A DNA stretch of 64,000 nucleotides from NCBI GenBank assembly GCA_017562135.1, contig QEYB01001355.1:310001-374000 (forward strand), written 5' to 3'. Below the pieces are notes generated by a model. The model was not told where the DNA came from and searched no databases. It worked only from the letters and a program-made list of their open reading frames with translations. This document shows, piece after piece, positions 60,601 to 64,000 of the stretch; positions within the stretch are counted from its first letter, which is position 1; each line of letters starts with the position of its first letter. The position numbers and the translations under genes were made by a program. This stretch comes from Dipylidium caninum (lineage: Eukaryota > Platyhelminthes > Cestoda > Cyclophyllidea > Dipylidiidae).

Positions 60601-62855
60601 CTTTGCAGATCCAAGCACATTTTCATGAGAACACACGTGAGAGGATTGAAAAAAAAAACAAATTTTCAAAACGGACTGAGACACTCGTCAACTGTTATAG
60701 TCAAGAAAGGCTGGGTACCGCCGGCACCATGTCGTTTATTTCGCCTGGTCCTCCTCCCATCGCCCACCCGTCCGCCTCATCATTCGCCCGTAGATTTTTC
60801 GAGGGACGGGAGAGACGGCGAGGTGACACGAGCTTGCCTCCGCATGCTACTTGGCGAGGAAAGGGAACACCTCGTCATTAACTGTTCGAACAACTTTGGT
60901 GATTTTGATGAGGAGGCGGTTTCGGGAAGATCCTAGGCGAATCACTTTGTTAGAAAATGCAAGAGAAAAACCAAGAACAACCGAATATCAGGACGATCTG
61001 TCAAAGGAGGCCTCTCGCCCCCGTTCTCCCTTTGCATCACTGACACTTTACAATCATGGCAAAAGTTGAAAGCGTAAGGCCGAACTATCTGTCCTCCTCG
61101 AAAGAAGATCGACCCATTCTAATTCCGTGTCTGTTTCAATTGAGGGTGAAAAGCAAGTCTTCGGTAGAATTGGAAATGCGCATTAGTAAGGGAGCCTAAA
61201 TTAGCTGCCTGACTGGGTGGGAGGACAAGGGAATAGGAATTCTGGGGGATTACCAACCGCAGTGAAGTGAGCATTTCACTCAGGCGTCTGGCGTGAGGAA
61301 GTGGAGCCCACAGAGATGGGTGCAGTTGCTGCGTCTGACAGTTGTGTGTGCATGAGAGATGAGAGAGAGATAAAGGGCTGGAGTCAGGATATAGATAGTA
61401 CAGTGCGCACAAACTTCGGCAAAGCTCGAAACTTGCCTCCCCGCCCCCCCCCCCCCCCCCCATGTATGCGGCTTCTCACCCGCTTCTCACCACCTGCGTG
61501 GGTTCACCCGAGGCCTCTGACTGAATGGTGAGTCGGAATCTTTGAAAGAACCGAAAGGCAACAGACGAAGCTTGCTCGATTCACACCAGTCGGGTAAACA
61601 GTCACCTGGCTGTTCCAAGAACTGAACGCGCTGGTGAAAGCCCCTCGGTTCCGTGGGGTAGCGGTGAGAGAAATGGAAAGAAATTGAACTCGATACACTG
61701 GAGAGTCAGTCGGGTGGACCAGAAGCGTAAGCGCCACATCGTCGAGGCGAAGGAGAGTGAACGAGACTGTCAAAGTGGGTCCACCAACAAAATAGGTGGG
61801 CAGTCGAGGCAGACGAATAATGTCAAGTTATTTAGGCGTCCGCACACCGTTTCACTTCGCGTACATTACAGCAAAATAAGATAATTTTGTGATTAAAAGC
61901 ACTGCAAAGGCTGTGTAAAACGAGAGTCGAGAGAAAAAAGGAAGTGGGAATTGCATTGTGTGGCTCAAGCAGAGCACAGTCATGTCAGATAAAAAGGGCA
62001 AGTCAGGAGGAGGAGGAGGAAAAGGAGAAGTAAAACGACCAATACGTGTAGCGATAGGTAGCACCGCCTTTCTGTCGCTTTGTGAGCAGGAAGTTGAAAG
62101 ACCGGAGAAAGTTAAGTGGCAAGATGGGCTGAAGAGGGGGGAGGGGAGGGGTGGAGAGGCTACGCCACCTTTGGTCTCCAATTGTTGGACGGCGGTGGCG
62201 GTGGATGATGGAGTGGACACCCACTCGATATTTCGAGGAAAAGGCCGAACTTCCACTCCCCTCAACTTGCACCGGTTAGCCCCAACGACCCAGAAATAAG
62301 AATTAGCTCTCGGAATTAATGTGAGCCTGATAGAGCTAAGATGGCGAGTATTTGCAAAAATTAAAGGGAATCCTGTCTGCACTGTGCCTAAGTCAAATGC
62401 AGACAATTTGCACGTCGATTTCCCCTTAAACCACACGAGTTAGTGAGTTAAAAGAGGGGGTTGGAGTGAGGTCGGGCTCACTCAATGATGCGGAAATGAT
62501 GAATAAGCAGAAAAGAAAGACCAAAAAGAGAAAGAGGCTGGTAATCAAACCATAGCTGCGTCCACTCTAAGGTGAGACTCGTAGGCGGACAAAGTGGACA
62601 CAAAATCAGAGGGGACGAACCTCGTAGGGGTAGAGACCGAGATTATTGGCCACTCGCCAGTTCACCCCGGCCTCGTCGAGTTGCAGGATGGCAGGGAGGT
62701 TGTTGCCACGCACCGCCAGGTGGGCCGCCGTGTTCCCCTGGGCGTCGTCCGCCAGCCCCACGTCCGCGCCCCAGCTGAGGAGGACTCGTATGCAATCCAC
62801 TGAGCGCCCGAAGAGGCAGCAGGTCATCAACGCAGTGAAGCCCTTGCTGCTGCGG
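57663..62855 (-). CDS. Ankyrin-repeat DHHC palmitoyltransferase, HIP14 (ZDHHC17/13) type, 3' part
   Basis: This multi-pass membrane S-acyltransferase transfers palmitate to protein cysteines, probably at the Golgi. Four exons are visible: 62621-62855, 59730-60173, 58537-59140 and 57663-58090, about 569 aa, ending in TGA. Phases agree. Exon 1 encodes ankyrin repeats ([32 protein letters not shown]). Exon 2 has [15 protein letters not shown], an acidic insert and two membrane segments. Exon 3 has two more membrane segments, the DPG motif ([10 protein letters not shown]), the Cys-rich domain [20 protein letters not shown] with the intact active site [12 protein letters not shown], and the start of the next membrane helix. 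Exon 4 has the last helix and the TTxE motif (TTNERIN). The first visible exon begins mid-codon after an acceptor AG, so the N-terminal ankyrin repeats lie beyond 62855, probably beyond the right edge. I cannot tell ZDHHC17 from ZDHHC13. Confidence 0.93.
59291..59311 (-). repeat. Short CCAAT element in a palmitoyltransferase intron
   Basis: Inverted copy of the element at 54245-54265, with one mismatch over 21 bp. Extended similarity covers about 50 bp and includes a facing CCAAT box at 59323-59327, again 11 bp away. Another CCAAT box follows near 59350. It lies in the intron between the exon starting at 59140 and the one ending at 59730. Confidence 0.65.
61444..61461. repeat. C18 homopolymer
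   Basis: Pure run of 18 C on the plus strand within a 2.4-kb palmitoyltransferase intron (60174-62620). Confidence 0.9.
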
Positions 62856-64000
62856 CTGAACCAAACGGGGAAGAGGTAGGAGCTAAATTTCCGGATCCAC
62901 TTTTGCGAGACAGTTAGCATAACAGTAGAAAAACCAGGAACCCACTCAATTAGGCTGCACGAGTCCATCACCAACGTGTGTGTGTGTGAGAGAGAGAGAG
63001 GAGGGGGAGAAAGTGATTGCGGGCTTTAAGTAAGAGCGAAAATTCAAAATTTTTGCTGAAAAACATAACTTTCTTCAATTAGATACTGTTCGCCTTTGCT
63101 AATGACCCTTCACCATCGTTCAGGCAGTGCCATAATTCCTCGTCTGTAAAATTTCGGATCTTTGCTGTGAAAAAACAAAATTAAATGTGGTTTGGCGGCA
63201 ATGGCACCATCGAAAATTCTATCACCTGAGGAGTTTTGCTCAAAACGACGGAATAAGTGGCAGTCTGAAGGCACAAGGTCAGGACCACGCGGGGAATGCT
63301 GTGCCGGGACACCCCGACCGAAGATCTGTGCTGAGGCAGGGAGCCAACAACTGAGTGACCTCTCATAGCCAAGCTTTTTAAATTTCATTTTCAACGCACG
63401 CATGCGATCCGCATGTGAGCATCTCCGAGCAACATCACGTGCTCGGCTCGGTCGTCAACCGGGCGGACGGCGAGACCGTTGAATACGGCCCAGTAAGAAA
63501 AATTAATCACCAGAAGGAAATCATGTGAGTTAATTTTGACGACAAAGCCTTTCCTTCAAGGCTTCATTCCCATCTACGGCAAATAACTGTGCTTGCGAGA
63601 CCTTCTTGCCTTTATGAAAATAATACAATAAAACATGACTGAAGTGCACGTCTTCATCTTCCGTTTTATTTCGGGATAATAATAAAAGTACACAGCTAAA
63701 CGACACGCTTTTTTTCCCCAAATGAAGGGTGGAAGTTCAAATAATAAAACAACATAGGTCAAATACGTAAAACACATTGACGAAACAGAAGGAAGGTGTA
63801 AAATTCATCTATCGACCAAATCAGCAATCAGTCAGTTGCCAACCCGGTCGTTTCATCAATTTACAGGAATTAAATAATACGCTTTGAAATAGAAAGAAAA
63901 AACAAAGCAGAGAGAAACGGAAAGGCCAACTTATTCTCAGGTTATTATCATTTTATTGAAAGGCAACTGTCTTATAGCGTCCCCGCAGCATTTAAGGGAA
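62856..64000 (-). other. Upstream part of the palmitoyltransferase gene, no exon found
   Basis: It should be intron, because the exon ending the visible gene begins mid-codon at 62855. No ankyrin-encoding exon was found up to the right edge. It contains a GT/GA repeat (about 62977-63000) and the mariner remnant described separately. The remaining DNA is AT-rich. Confidence 0.5.
63047..63438 (-). pseudogene. Decayed mariner-type transposase fragment
   Basis: On the minus strand, parts of a mariner transposase can be read in broken frames. A segment resembling the catalytic region before the third acidic residue (VMLLGDAHMR) is followed by KFKKLGYE, then GPDLVPSDCHLFRRF, which corresponds to the usual proline-rich PDLAPSDYHLF block. 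Last comes FYRRGIMALPERW, the typical C-terminal motif, followed by an in-frame TGA and a continuation (RVISKGEQYL). Internal stops (near 63390-63400) and a frameshift show it is dead. The element's ends were not found. Its position upstream of the first visible palmitoyltransferase exon suggests an intronic insertion. Confidence 0.82.

Overview
The window is eukaryotic nuclear DNA, almost certainly from a flatworm (Platyhelminthes). A tapeworm fits best, but the sequence alone does not give a genus. The reasons are: split genes with standard GT-AG introns, several of only 34-47 nt (a 5'-weighted micro-intron habit known in flatworms); animal-type nuclear proteins; and long GC- and CpG-rich, pyrimidine-tract-laden intergenic DNA with few recognisable transposons. 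I saw no tRNA, rRNA, CRISPR or prokaryotic feature.

Four protein-coding genes can be supported, all on the minus strand. Reading from the right edge leftwards they are: (1) an ankyrin-repeat DHHC palmitoyltransferase of the HIP14 (ZDHHC17/ZDHHC13) type at 57.66-62.86 kb, with its 5' end beyond the window; (2) GTF2H2, the p44/Ssl1 subunit of TFIIH, at 49.55-56.87 kb, complete in 11 exons and 422 aa; (3) a MEX-3-like two-KH-domain RNA-binding protein at 25.37-29.79 kb, complete in a provisional 3-exon, 986-aa model; (4) FCP1/CTDP1, the RNA polymerase II CTD phosphatase, from 7.29 kb leftwards, with the 3' end not found and probably beyond the left edge. The exon models were built by hand, by requiring splice sites, reading phase and family similarity to agree. 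All junction phases close exactly.

The two gene-free intervals (7.3-23.8 kb and about 30.1-49.2 kb) hold long low-complexity ORFs with no recognisable domain, which I treat as chance. They also hold two dispersed repeat families. Family A is about 1.2-1.3 kb with two copies in the same orientation (17.06 and 42.21 kb). Family B has up to about 1.5 kb and three copies (8.75, 38.54 and, inverted, 44.02 kb). Two B copies form a large inverted repeat whose 4.1-kb loop contains an A copy. A shorter recurrent signature, facing ATTGG/CCAAT pairs, occurs in introns and intergenic DNA. One such pair sits beside a TATA box in a good candidate promoter for the MEX-3-like gene. A decayed mariner transposase lies upstream of the visible palmitoyltransferase exons, presumably in an intron.

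Functionally, FCP1 and TFIIH p44 act on the same process: TFIIH carries the CTD kinase, and FCP1 removes CTD phosphates. They are about 42 kb apart with an unrelated gene between, so I regard this as coincidence unless synteny shows otherwise. I found no convincing evidence of a wholly new gene system. The most interesting material is the A/B repeat architecture, the CCAAT-pair element, and lineage-specific insertions in the palmitoyltransferase and MEX-3-like proteins.
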